The notes: generated by a model not told the origin, from the letters alone. Numbered from the stretch's first letter, positions 16,001-23,301 are shown. The stretch: DNA of 39,804 bases from Bacillota bacterium (GCA_017578085.1 PKQR01000006.1:1-39804), one strand, 5' to 3'. Numbers and translations are program-made.

Positions 16001-16038
16001 GCGTGACCCGGGCGCCATACAATCGATCTCAGGGATGA
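13030..16038 (+). CDS. dnaE: DNA polymerase III alpha subunit DnaE, lacking the OB-fold region
   Basis: DnaE is a replicative polymerase; in Bacillota it works beside PolC. The 1002-residue product has an N-terminal PHP domain (FVHLHTHSHYSLLDG, ALTDHD, VLGCEL, VATHNVHY), GPGRGSAASS, the catalytic aspartates in PDIDIDVCDF (Asp393, Asp395) and KIDFLGLRTL (Asp545), FQLE, and FAGYGFAKSHSVAYALISY, then a helix-hairpin-helix region. After SFFGQPPPVGPM (about 900) it goes almost directly to the C-terminal LLSVLSRFPGDAPVVLRV segment; the roughly 100-residue OB-fold usual in DnaE is missing. ATG 13030 gives the usual family N-terminus with AGGAGG four bases upstream; ATG 13000 with AAGGAAG is a possible alternative. 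Confidence 0.93.
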   Translation: MGADFVHLHTHSHYSLLDGVPSPAELVQQAVALKMRALALTDHDALFGAARFYRAAREAGLHPVLGCELTVGPAGHHLTVLARNEQGYRHLCRLATLAATAAAGRPGTPAGTAAAGPGGVQRDDLWRWGDGLIVLSGCRRGEIPALLASGRREEARAAARAFRERFGPDGFFIELQDHGLPGQGELNRELVRLAAEEGLPVVATHNVHYALPAQAAARSALLRLAAGPHANVASDPGGLHLAAAEEMAVRFAHLPEAIANTVRIAELCQVDLEPKALRLPAFPADGQSPDELLERLVRQGAAERYGQPLPGEVEARIRHELGIIRQLGLASYFLLLWDAVGWARQEGIAIGPGRGSAASSAVVYCLGITDVDPIAHGLVFERFLNPDRSAPPDIDIDVCDFRRGELLDYIRRRHGPDRVAHIAAFATLAARAALREMGRALDVPKEDVDRLAALIPSEPGMTLAEAQASVPALAEALKEPHLERLWRLAQAVEGAPRHLSVHAAGIVVGDGPLADQLPLVYTAGDTSVIQYPMEDVEALGYLKIDFLGLRTLTVIQRCRELVAQRGGHVPDPLPLDDPAVYRMLGQGGTDGVFQLETPVFRRLAEQLRPAKFSDLVALLALGRPGPAQRIDSFVRRRHGREPVHYAHPRLQPLLEETYGVILYQEQVMRIAMELAGFTPAEADLLRRGMSKKQPELLAKARMRFVNGAKERGVPERVAEEVFDDLERFAGYGFAKSHSVAYALISYETAYLRCHFPAEFMAAQLSSVRGDPDRIARYAAACRRMGVRLLPPDVNASMSDFTVTADGAIRFGLGAVKHVGYAAAEAIVAARGDRPFRSLQDLIQRVPSRHLPRRVLEALIESGACDGLGQSRRELLAEIGQAVYAPAATAGPAAQASFFGQPPPVGPMTPVSDMLGVDVPALVVEVTQDAATQLGRLLSVLSRFPGDAPVVLRVRGAGATVEVLAGEQVRVSPGKPLLAALRALAREGWLTGVTRAPYNRSQG

Positions 16039-16667
16039 GGACAACGGGGGTGATCGCGGTGAAAGATGTAGTGCTGCGCCTGTTTGCCGAACGCGGGGTT
16101 GACATCGAGGAGATCGGGCGCATCGTGTACGAACTGCAGCGGCCCTACTCCGACTCGATTTCGCTGGAGCAGTGTATCGAGAGCGTCCTGCGGGTCATCG
16201 AGAAGCGGGAGGCCCAGCACGCCATCATCACCGGGATCGCTTTGGACATGTTGGCGGAGCAAAACGCCTTGCCGGAGCCGCTCAACTCCATCGTGCGCCG
16301 GGATGAGCCCCTGTACGGCGTCGACGAGGTGCTGGCCTTGGCGGTGACCAACATCTACGGCTCCGTCGGGCTGACCAGCTTTGGGTACCTGGACAAGCTC
16401 AAGCTGGGGCTGATCGGGCGGCTCAACGACAAGGAGAAGGGCAAGGTCAACACGTTCCTGGACGACTTGGTCGCCGGGGTGGCCGCGGCGGCCGCCGCGC
16501 GCATCGCGCACCAGCGGGTGGGTGACGCCGTCGACAACGGGGTTGCCGGCAGCGGCAGCTCCGGGGGGGTTGCCGGCCGCGGCGGTTCCGGGCGCGAGGG
16601 CGCGAGCCCAAGCGCCAGCCCTAGCCCGAGCGCGAGCCCCCAAGTGCGGGAGGCGGCGTCTGGTTGA
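16035..16667 (+). CDS. Phosphatidylglycerophosphatase A-like protein (PgpA/YutG family)
   Basis: This 210-residue protein matches the soluble YutG/PgpA-like family: AERGVDIEEIGRIVYELQRPY, a central EKREAQHAIITGIALD, and GVDEVLALAVTNIYGSVGLTSFGYLDKLKLG then VNTFLDDLVAGVAAAAAARIAHQ. PgpA dephosphorylates phosphatidylglycerol phosphate; whether YutG-type members do so is less certain. The last 45 residues are a low-complexity Gly/Ser/Pro/Ala tail with alternating SPSASPSPSASP, not part of the fold. ATG 16035 overlaps the dnaE stop (ATGA); GTG 16059 behind GGGGGTGA is an alternative start. Its stop codon lies inside the -35 element of the mtrB promoter. Confidence 0.82.
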   Translation: MRTTGVIAVKDVVLRLFAERGVDIEEIGRIVYELQRPYSDSISLEQCIESVLRVIEKREAQHAIITGIALDMLAEQNALPEPLNSIVRRDEPLYGVDEVLALAVTNIYGSVGLTSFGYLDKLKLGLIGRLNDKEKGKVNTFLDDLVAGVAAAAAARIAHQRVGDAVDNGVAGSGSSGGVAGRGGSGREGASPSASPSPSASPQVREAASG

Positions 16668-16693
16668 CACCCTTCGCGGCAGCGGGATATAAT
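16664..16693 (+). promoter_or_regulatory. Consensus sigma-A promoter of mtrB
   Basis: TTGACA (16664-16669) and TATAAT (16688-16693) match consensus exactly with an 18-base spacer. The -35 overlaps the TGA stop of the upstream gene. The predicted start near 16700 leaves a leader of about 90 bases before mtrB, containing a GGCACC/GGTGCC inverted repeat near the ribosome-binding site. Confidence 0.9.
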
Positions 16694-16791
16694 TGTCCCG
16701 CAATCGTGATGGTAACGGGCTTTTTGGACAGGCAGGGCACCGTGAGCGGGCCCCGCCTTGTCGTGTTGGTGCCGGCGGGGGGGCACGGGCG

Positions 16792-17019
16792 ATGAATGAG
16801 GACGCCATCCGGGGCGACTTCGTCGTCATCAAAGCGCTCCAGGACGGTGTGACCATCATCGGCCTGACGCGAGGCAAGGAAACCAAGTTTCACCACAGCG
16901 AAAAGCTGGACAAGGGCGAGGTCATGCTGGCGCAGTTCACGGAGCACACCTCCGCCATCAAGATTCGCGGCCGCGCGGAGATCTTGACGCGCCACGGCCG
17001 CATCGAGGCCGGCGCCTGA
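16792..17019 (+). CDS. mtrB: trp RNA-binding attenuation protein (TRAP)
   Basis: TRAP is an 11-subunit ring that, when loaded with tryptophan, wraps RNA carrying (G/U)AG repeats and shuts down trp gene expression. The 75-residue product has the same length as Bacillus MtrB and is nearly collinear with it: [47 protein letters not shown]. The three RNA-contacting residues of Bacillus TRAP (Lys37, Lys56, Arg58) are present as Lys38, Lys57 and Arg59. ATG 16792 follows a GGCGGGGGGG stretch. Unlike Bacillus, where mtrB follows folE/mtrA, here it follows the PgpA-like gene and precedes accDA. No TRAP target (11 spaced GAG/TAG triplets) was seen in the window. Confidence 0.97.
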   Translation: MNEDAIRGDFVVIKALQDGVTIIGLTRGKETKFHHSEKLDKGEVMLAQFTEHTSAIKIRGRAEILTRHGRIEAGA

Positions 17020-17087
17020 CGCGCTCCGGCCACCGGCGGGAGTCGGCGCCCCGCCACGGGACAGCCCTTAAGGGGAGAGACGGGGCC

Positions 17088-17282
17088 ATGTGGACGGTTG
17101 TATACATCGCGCGCAATCGCGCCGCCGGCCAGCGGGTGTGCGAGCTGCTGCAGCGGGAGGGGCTCCTGGTCAAGATGCGGCCGCTCGGAGACGGGGCGGA
17201 CAAGGACGCCGTGGAGCTCCTGGTTCCCGAAGCTGAGGCAGAGGAGGCCCATGAGGTGTTGGCCAGCGTCCTCGGCCGCTAG
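17088..17282 (+). CDS. Small conserved protein between mtrB and accD
   Basis: A 64-residue reading frame starts with ATG 17088 after GGGGAGAG and ends 17 bases before accD. The sequence MWTVVYIARNRAAGQRV...LLQREGLLVKMRPL...AVELLVPEAEAEEAHEVL has a beta-alpha-beta pattern like that of small signal-transducer-like or DUF2007-type proteins, in which two strands flank helices ending in an acidic helix. I do not know its function. The position just upstream of accD suggests it is part of the acetyl-CoA carboxylase operon; a regulatory role would be speculation. Confidence 0.75.
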   Translation: MWTVVYIARNRAAGQRVCELLQREGLLVKMRPLGDGADKDAVELLVPEAEAEEAHEVLASVLGR

Positions 17283-17299
17283 AGGCAGGACCCACTGAG

Positions 17300-18190
17300 A
17301 TGCCTGTGTTCAAGGATCTTTTTCGTTCCAAATCCCGCTACGCAACGGTGAAACCGGCCCAGGGGGACGGGGAGCCGGCGCGCACCCAAGCGGCGCGGCC
17401 CAAGGAAGTCCCCGACGGGCTTTGGGTCAAATGCCCGGGCTGTCAAAACATCCTCTACCAGCGGGAGCTCGCCCGCAACTTGAAGGTGTGCGCCCGCTGC
17501 GGGCACCACTTCCACGTGGGCGCGGTGGAGCGCCTCTCCCAATTGCTGGACAGCCTGGACACATTTGAAGAATGGGACGCGGACTTGAGGACCGTGAACC
17601 CGCTGGGGTTTCCCGGATATGAAGAGAAGCTGGCCCGCATGCAGGCGCAGACGGGCTTGAGCGAGGCCGTGGTGACCGGCGAGGGAAGGCTTGACAAGCA
17701 CCCGGTCGCCATTGGCGTGCTGGACTTCAGCTTCTTCAGCGGCAGCATGGGTTCGGTGGTCGGCGAGAAGCTTACTCGCCTGTTTGAGCGCGCCCTCGAG
17801 CGGCGCATTCCCGTGATCGTCGTGTCGGGCGGGGGCGGCGGCGCCCGGATGCAGGAGGGCATCCTCTCCCTTATGCAGATGGCCAAGACGAGCCAGGCCG
17901 TAGAGCGGTTTGGCGAGAGCCGCCAGCCGTATATCTCCGTCCTGACAAACCCGACCATGGGCGGGGTGTACGCCAGCTTCGCCTCGTTGGGCGACTATAT
18001 CCTCGCCGAGCCGGGCGCGCTGATCGGTTTTGCGGGTCCGCGCATCGTGGAGCGGACGATCCGCCAGTCCTTGCCCAGCGGGTTTCAGACTTCCGAGTTT
18101 GCCTTGAAAAACGGCATGGTGGATATGATCGTGGAGCGCAAGGACTTGCGGCCCACCCTGGCGCGCATCCTGCGCCTGCACCGAGCCTAG
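17300..18190 (+). CDS. accD: Acetyl-CoA carboxylase carboxyltransferase, beta subunit
   Basis: AccD and AccA together transfer CO2 from carboxybiotin to acetyl-CoA, making malonyl-CoA for fatty-acid synthesis. The 296-residue protein has the N-terminal four-cysteine zinc ribbon (CPGCQNILYQ and CARCGHHF, residues about 45-70) and the crotonase-like core with VSGGGGGARMQEG, SLMQMAKTS, LTNPTMGGVYASFASLGD, LIGFAGPRIVE and LPSGFQTSEF. ATG 17300 is preceded only by a weak AGAGGCAGG site. accA follows within 13 bases, so the two subunits are probably made together. The biotin carboxylase and carrier genes (accB, accC) are not in this window. Confidence 0.97.
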   Translation: MPVFKDLFRSKSRYATVKPAQGDGEPARTQAARPKEVPDGLWVKCPGCQNILYQRELARNLKVCARCGHHFHVGAVERLSQLLDSLDTFEEWDADLRTVNPLGFPGYEEKLARMQAQTGLSEAVVTGEGRLDKHPVAIGVLDFSFFSGSMGSVVGEKLTRLFERALERRIPVIVVSGGGGGARMQEGILSLMQMAKTSQAVERFGESRQPYISVLTNPTMGGVYASFASLGDYILAEPGALIGFAGPRIVERTIRQSLPSGFQTSEFALKNGMVDMIVERKDLRPTLARILRLHRA

Positions 18191-18203
18191 GAGGCGCTTG
18201 CGG

Positions 18204-19205
18204 GTGGTCAACGGCGTGTTTGAATGGGAACGGCCCCTGATTGAACTCGAGAACCGCATTAAGGAGCTGCAGGCCTTCACTAAGGAAAAGGGCATCGACT
18301 TCAGCGAAGAGCTGGCCACCCTGGAGCGGAAGGCCGACCGGCTGCGGGCCGAGATCTTCAGCAACCTGACCCCGTGGCAGCGGGTGCAGCTGGCCCGCCA
18401 TCCCCGCCGGCCCACGACGCTCGATTATATCAACATGATCTGTACGGATTTCATCGAGCTGTCCGGGGACCGCTGCGTGCGGAACGACGAGGCCATGGTG
18501 GGCGGCATCGCGCTGTTGGACGGCATCCCGGTCACCATTATCGGTCCCCAAAAGGGGCGGGACACCAAGGAGAATATCCGCCGCAACTTTGGCCTGCCGC
18601 ACCCGGAGGGCTACCGGAAGGCGCTGCGGCTTATGATACAGGCCGAGAAGTTCGGCCGCCCCATCGTCACCCTCATCGACGTGGTGGGGGCTTACCCCGG
18701 CATCGAGGCCGAGCAGCGGGGACAGGGCGTGGCGATCGCGGAGAACATCCGGCGCATGTCGTTCCTGCGGGTGCCCATCGTCTGCGTCATCACCGGCGAG
18801 GGCGGCAGCGGCGGGGCGCTGGCCATCGGCGTGGGCGACCGGGTGCTCATGATGGAAAACGCTTGGTACTCGGTCATCTCCCCGGAGATGTGCGCCGAGA
18901 TCCTCTGGAAGGACACCAGCCGCGCCCCCGAGGCCGCGGCCGTGCTGAAGATCGGTGCCCAGGACTTGCTGGAGCTGGGCGTCATCGATGAAGTGATCCC
19001 CGAACCGCTGGGCGGCGCCCACCGGGACCGCGAGCTGGCGGCCCAAAGGCTCAAGGAGGCTGTCGTCCGCCACCTGCGGGAACTGCTGCCCTTGAGCGGA
19101 GATGAGCTCGTTCGCCGCCGTCTGGAGAAGTACCGCCGCATGGGCCGCGTTGCCCAAGTGACCGAGGAGCGGCTGCAGGCGGTTTCCGAGAGCCCGCGCG
19201 ACTGA
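18204..19205 (+). CDS. accA: Acetyl-CoA carboxylase carboxyltransferase, alpha subunit
   Basis: This 333-residue subunit partners AccD. It has the N-terminal helical FEWERPLIELENRIKELQ, PRRPTTLDYI, GDRCVRNDEAMVGGIA, GPQKGRDTKENIRRNFGLPHPEGYRKA, the core TLIDVVGAYPGIEAEQRGQG, the oxyanion-loop region TGEGGSGGALAIGVGD and MMENAWYSVISPE. I prefer GTG 18204, nine bases after AGGAGG (18189-18194); TTG 18198 in the same frame is only three bases from it. Length is normal for bacterial AccA (about 315-330). Confidence 0.96.
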   Translation: MVNGVFEWERPLIELENRIKELQAFTKEKGIDFSEELATLERKADRLRAEIFSNLTPWQRVQLARHPRRPTTLDYINMICTDFIELSGDRCVRNDEAMVGGIALLDGIPVTIIGPQKGRDTKENIRRNFGLPHPEGYRKALRLMIQAEKFGRPIVTLIDVVGAYPGIEAEQRGQGVAIAENIRRMSFLRVPIVCVITGEGGSGGALAIGVGDRVLMMENAWYSVISPEMCAEILWKDTSRAPEAAAVLKIGAQDLLELGVIDEVIPEPLGGAHRDRELAAQRLKEAVVRHLRELLPLSGDELVRRRLEKYRRMGRVAQVTEERLQAVSESPRD

Positions 19206-19253
19206 CGGACCATGCGCGGTGCCGCGGGGTTGAAGCGCCATGGAGGGACGAGT

Positions 19254-20702
19254 GTGCGTCGCACCAAGATCGTCTGCACCATCGGACCTGCCAGCGAAGG
19301 ACTCCTTGAGGAATTGATCGCCGCCGGGATGGATGTCGCCCGGCTCAATTTTTCCCACGGCACCCTCGAAGAGCAAGAACGGCGCATCATGCGCCTGCGG
19401 GAAGCCTCGGCCGCGCAGGGGCGGCCCATCGGTATCCTGCTGGACATCCAAGGTCCCAAGGTCCGCATCGGCGCCATCCAACCGGATCCGGTCATGCTGG
19501 AGAGCGGCCAGCAGTTCACTTTCGTTCACGATCCCCTTGTGGGCGACGGGACGCGGGTTTCGGTGACGCAAGTCGAGCTCCACCGCCTCGTGCAGCCCGG
19601 CAGCACCATCTACCTGGACGATGGGCTCCTTGAACTGCGGGTGGAGCGGGTGGAAGGGACCGCCGTCCATTGCCGCGTCATCGTCGGGGGCTGGCTCCGC
19701 TCCCACAAGGGGCTGACGTTGCCGGGCGTCGACCTGGACCTGCCGGCTTTGACCGAGACGGACGCGGAGCATATCCGCTTCGGCGTCGAGCGGGGCGTCG
19801 ACTTCATCGCCGCATCCTTCATCCGCAGGGCGGAGCACGTGGCCGCGGTCAAGGAGGTCATCCGCGCCGCCGGGGGGCGCCAGCCGGTCATCGCCAAGAT
19901 CGAGAGCCACGAGGGTGTAAGGCACCTCGAGGAAATCGTCGCCGAGGCGGACGGCGTCATGGTGGCGCGCGGGGATCTGGGGGTCCAGATCCCGCCCGAA
20001 GAGGTTCCATTGGTGCAAAAGCGCATCATCGAGACGTGCAACCGGATGGGCAAGCCGGTGATAACGGCCACCCAGATGCTCGAGTCCATGGTCCACAACC
20101 CGCGGCCAACCCGGGCGGAGGTAACCGACGTGGCCACGGCCATCTTTGACGGTACCGACGCCATCATGTTGTCCGGGGAAACCGCGATCGGGAAGTACCC
20201 GGTGCAGGCGGTGCGGGTCATGGACCGGGTGGCCCGGCGAACCGAGAGCGCGATCCAGTACGACCAATTGGTGGCGGCGCGCCGCAGCGGGCCGTCGGCG
20301 TCCATCGCCGAGGCCATCAGTTACGCCACGTGCCGGGTCGCCACCGACGTGGGCGCGGCGGCGATCCTGACGTCGACCCAGTCGGGCGCCACCGCCCGCA
20401 TGGTGTCCAAGTTCCGGCCCAGCGCCCCGATCCTGGCTTTGACGCCTAACCCGGAGGTGGCCCGCCAGCTGACGCTGGTCTGGGGAGTCCAGCCCATCGT
20501 GGTGCCTCGTACGGAGAAAATCGACGACATGATCGACGTCGCCGTAAACGCCGCCTTGGCAGGCGGGTACATCCGCAAGGGAGACCGGGTGGTCATCACG
20601 GCCGGCGTCAAGACGGGCGAACCCGGCTCCACCAACCTGCTGCAGGTGTACACGGTCGACGGCGACAGCCGCGCCCCGGGCGCGGACGGCCCGGGACGGT
20701 AG
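19254..20702 (+). CDS. pyk: Pyruvate kinase
   Basis: Pyruvate kinase makes pyruvate and ATP from phosphoenolpyruvate and ADP. The 482-residue product begins MRRTKIVCTIGPAS and shows ARLNFSHG, LLDIQGPKVRIG, the active-site segment AKIESHEG, DGVMVARGDLGVQIP, KPVITATQMLESM and EVTDVATAIFDGTDAIMLSGETAIG. It ends with a standard C-terminal domain (about residues 350-480) and lacks the extra PEP-utiliser-like domain found on pyruvate kinases of Bacillus and Geobacillus. GTG 19254 follows GGAGGG (19242-19247); a longer frame from 19212 is unlikely. It follows accA by 48 bases and is probably in the same operon, linking pyruvate supply with malonyl-CoA synthesis. Confidence 0.97.
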   Translation: MRRTKIVCTIGPASEGLLEELIAAGMDVARLNFSHGTLEEQERRIMRLREASAAQGRPIGILLDIQGPKVRIGAIQPDPVMLESGQQFTFVHDPLVGDGTRVSVTQVELHRLVQPGSTIYLDDGLLELRVERVEGTAVHCRVIVGGWLRSHKGLTLPGVDLDLPALTETDAEHIRFGVERGVDFIAASFIRRAEHVAAVKEVIRAAGGRQPVIAKIESHEGVRHLEEIVAEADGVMVARGDLGVQIPPEEVPLVQKRIIETCNRMGKPVITATQMLESMVHNPRPTRAEVTDVATAIFDGTDAIMLSGETAIGKYPVQAVRVMDRVARRTESAIQYDQLVAARRSGPSASIAEAISYATCRVATDVGAAAILTSTQSGATARMVSKFRPSAPILALTPNPEVARQLTLVWGVQPIVVPRTEKIDDMIDVAVNAALAGGYIRKGDRVVITAGVKTGEPGSTNLLQVYTVDGDSRAPGADGPGR

Positions 20703-20753
20703 CGCCGCCGCGGGGATAGGACGCACGAACATGGCCGCAGGGAGGAATGACGG

Positions 20754-21878
20754 GTGATCATCGGCGTGCCCAAGGAGCTGAAGGAAGGCGAGAATCGCGT
20801 CGCCATGACGCCGGCGGGGGTCTACGAGCTGACCAAGGCTGGCCACACGGTGCTGGTGCAGCGCGGTGCGGGCGCCGGCAGCGGCTTGCTGGATGACGAG
20901 TACACCGCTGCGGGGGCGGAGCTCGTGGACGACACCGCCGAGGTCTACGCGCGGGCGGAGATGGTCGTCAAAGTCAAGGAACCGGAGCCCCAGGAGTTCC
21001 CGTACTTGCGGGAGGGCCAGATCCTTTTCACCTACTTGCACCTGGCCGCGTTTCCGGAGCTGACCCGGCGCCTGTTGGAAGCAAAGGTGACGGCCATCGC
21101 CTATGAAACCATCCAGCTGCCCAACGGCGCCTTGCCGCTCCTTCGGCCCATGAGCGAGGTAGCCGGGCGCATGGCGGTGCAGGTGGGGGCGCGCCTTTTG
21201 GAAAAGACCCAAGGCGGGCGTGGCGTGCTGCTTTCGGGCGTGCCGGGGGTCCCGCCCGCGGACGTGGTCATCATCGGCGCGGGCACCGTCGGCACCAGCG
21301 CGGCCATCGTCGCGCTGGGCATGGGCGCCCAGGTCACCCTGATCGACAAGGATGTCAACCGGCTGCGGTACCTTGAGGAGATTCTCCACGGGAACCGCAT
21401 TACCGTCGTGTCCAACCGCTACAACATCGAGCGGGCGGTGGCCTACGCGGACCTGGTCATCGGGGCGGTGCTGGTGCCGGGGGCGCGGGCGCCGCGGCTG
21501 GTGACCGAGGACATGGTGCGCCAGATGAAGGAAGGGTCGGTCATCGTCGACGTCGCCATCGACCAGGGCGGCTGCGTGGAGACGGCCGACCGGGTGACGT
21601 CTCACCGGGAGCCCACCTACGTGAAGCACGGCGTCATCCACTACGCGGTGCCCAACATGCCCGGCGCTGTGCCCCGCACGTCCACGTGGGCGCTGACCAA
21701 CGCCACCTTGCCCTACATCCAGCAGGTGGCCGACAAGGGCTTCATCAAGGCTGTGCAGGAAGATCCGGCGCTGCGCAAGGGCGTCAACTGCTACGCGGGG
21801 TGCGTGACGCTGGACGCGGTGGCGGCAGCCCACGGGCTTGAGTGCGTGGAGTTGCGCCAGCTGGTGCCGGGCCTGTGA
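20754..21878 (+). CDS. ald: Alanine dehydrogenase
   Basis: This NAD-dependent enzyme interconverts L-alanine with pyruvate and ammonia. The 374-residue protein is collinear with Bacillus Ald: MIIGVPKELKEGENRVAMTP, with substrate and catalytic residues Arg15, Lys75 and His96 at the expected positions, SEVAGRMAVQVGA, the Rossmann loop IIGAGTVGTSAA, DVAIDQGGCVET and VPNMPGAVPRTST. GTG 20754 is eight bases after GGAGG. It follows pyk by 51 bases, so its substrate pyruvate is made by the neighbouring gene product. In spore formers Ald supports growth on alanine and sporulation. The aminotransferase gene begins 15 bases after its stop. Confidence 0.97.
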   Translation: MIIGVPKELKEGENRVAMTPAGVYELTKAGHTVLVQRGAGAGSGLLDDEYTAAGAELVDDTAEVYARAEMVVKVKEPEPQEFPYLREGQILFTYLHLAAFPELTRRLLEAKVTAIAYETIQLPNGALPLLRPMSEVAGRMAVQVGARLLEKTQGGRGVLLSGVPGVPPADVVIIGAGTVGTSAAIVALGMGAQVTLIDKDVNRLRYLEEILHGNRITVVSNRYNIERAVAYADLVIGAVLVPGARAPRLVTEDMVRQMKEGSVIVDVAIDQGGCVETADRVTSHREPTYVKHGVIHYAVPNMPGAVPRTSTWALTNATLPYIQQVADKGFIKAVQEDPALRKGVNCYAGCVTLDAVAAAHGLECVELRQLVPGL

Positions 21879-21893
21879 GGAGACAGGCTGATC

Positions 21894-23255
21894 ATGTCCA
21901 TTGAAATGCCGGCGCTGGACCGGGACTACGCGGCCGCCTTTCCCCGATCCCGGGAACTGTTTGCTGAGGCCCTGTCCCGTTTGCCGTCGGGCATCACCCA
22001 CGACGCCCGCTGGATGGACCCGTTTCCCGTCTTCGTGGAGCGGGCGCAAGGCGCGTACAAGTGGACGGTGGACGGCCGGCGGCTCATCGACTACTGGATG
22101 GGCCACGGGGCCTTGCTGCTGGGCCACGGGCATCCGGCGGTCACCGCGGCCATCGCCGAGCAGCTCCAACGCGGCACCCATTTCGGCGCCAGCCACCCGC
22201 TCGAGCTCGAATGGGCGCGCCTCATCCAGGAGATGGTGCCGGGGGCGGAGCTGGTGCGGTTCGTCAACTCGGGCACTGAGGCGACGCAACTGGCTATGCG
22301 CCTGGCGCGCGCCTACACCGGGCGCACCAGGGTGGCCAAGTTCGCCGGCCATTTCCACGGTTGGCACGACGAGGCCGTCAGCGGCTACAAGGGCCCATAC
22401 GGTGTTACCGCCACCACCGGGGTGCCCCAGGAAGTGCTGTCGACCACCATCGCGCTGCCCGCGGGCGATGCGGCGGCGCTGCGGCAGGCTCTCGGCCGCG
22501 GCGATGTGGCTGCGCTCATCGTGGAGCCTTCCGGCGGCAGCTGGGGCGCGGTTCCCCTGGACCGGGATTTCCTCCAGCTCGCGCGCGAGGAAACCGAGCG
22601 CACCGGCACTCTCTTGATCTTTGATGAGGTGATCACGGGTTTCCGGCTCGCGCCGGGCGGCGCCCAGGAGTATTACGGCGTGCGGGCGGACCTGGTGTGC
22701 CTGGGCAAGATCGTGGCCGGCGGCCTGCCGGGGGCAGCGGTCGCGGGCCGGGCCGACGTGCTGGCGTATCTCGCCTACCGCGATCCCGAGTGGAACCGGA
22801 CCAAGAAGATCGCGCACCAGGGCACCTTCAACGCGAATCCCCTCACGGCGGCCGCGGCCGTGGCGACGTTGCGGCAGATCAAGGACGGCGAAGCCATCCG
22901 CCGGGCCAACGCCCTTTGCCGGGCGTTGGGCCAGGGGCTCAACCGGGCGCTGGCCGAGTCCGGGGTACGGGGCTGCGTGTACTGGCAAAGCTCCATGTTC
23001 CACATCGCCCTAGGGCTTGATGCCGAGCCCAGCCCCACAGGCGAGCCGCCGCGCGGCGTGGAGCCCGGGGTGCTGGAGCGGCTGGCGAAAGGGCCTGAAA
23101 CCCTGGCCCTGCGCAAGGCGATGCTGCTGGAAGGCGTGGATCTAATGCGCAGCGGCGGGTTTTTGTCCTCCGCCCACACCGAGCAGGACGTGGCCGAGAC
23201 GGTGGCCGCTTTCGGACGGGCGCTCGCGCGCCTGAAGCGGGAGGGCCTGGTATGA
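21894..23255 (+). CDS. Class III aminotransferase, HemL-like (glutamate-1-semialdehyde aminomutase family)
   Basis: This 453-residue PLP enzyme belongs to the class III aminotransferases nearest to glutamate-1-semialdehyde 2,1-aminomutases. Visible features are the N-terminal LPSGITHDARWMDPFPVF and VDGRRLIDYWMGHGALLLGH, FVNSGTEATQLAMRLARAYTGR, KFAGHFHGWHD, LIFDEVITGFRLA and the lysine-bearing CLGKIVAGGLPGAAVAGR, then HQGTFNANPLTAAAA. True HemL is about 430 residues and sits in heme operons. Here the neighbours are ald and an AIR-synthase-like gene, so a different amino-acid substrate is possible. ATG 21894 follows GTGAGGAG, which overlaps the ald stop. Confidence 0.85.
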   Translation: MSIEMPALDRDYAAAFPRSRELFAEALSRLPSGITHDARWMDPFPVFVERAQGAYKWTVDGRRLIDYWMGHGALLLGHGHPAVTAAIAEQLQRGTHFGASHPLELEWARLIQEMVPGAELVRFVNSGTEATQLAMRLARAYTGRTRVAKFAGHFHGWHDEAVSGYKGPYGVTATTGVPQEVLSTTIALPAGDAAALRQALGRGDVAALIVEPSGGSWGAVPLDRDFLQLAREETERTGTLLIFDEVITGFRLAPGGAQEYYGVRADLVCLGKIVAGGLPGAAVAGRADVLAYLAYRDPEWNRTKKIAHQGTFNANPLTAAAAVATLRQIKDGEAIRRANALCRALGQGLNRALAESGVRGCVYWQSSMFHIALGLDAEPSPTGEPPRGVEPGVLERLAKGPETLALRKAMLLEGVDLMRSGGFLSSAHTEQDVAETVAAFGRALARLKREGLV

Positions 23256-23270
23256 CGCGTCCGGTTGCGG

Positions 23271-23301
23271 CCGTGCGGGCAGCGGACGAGCGCCCGCACG
23301 G
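23271..23301 (+). other. Strong intercistronic hairpin
   Basis: A perfect 10-bp inverted repeat, CCGTGCGGGC (23271-23280) with GCCCGCACGG (23292-23301), lies in the 100-base gap between the aminotransferase and AIR-synthase-like genes. No T-run follows, so it is more likely an mRNA stability or processing element than a terminator. Confidence 0.5.

Noticed and set aside
16695-16730. CCCG/CGGG repeat followed by five Ts just after the mtrB promoter, resembling a terminator
   Set aside because: The 5' arm lies at or before the predicted transcription start and the stem is only four pairs.
17871-23003. A very long open frame on the minus strand (about 1700 codons)
   Set aside because: It lies opposite accD, accA, pyk, ald and the aminotransferase, all of which match known families. 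High GC content keeps antisense frames open; the translation is low-complexity and His/Arg/Gly-rich.
21894-23255. Assignment as authentic HemL for heme synthesis
   Set aside because: Family similarity fits, but the neighbours are not heme genes; kept as HemL-like.
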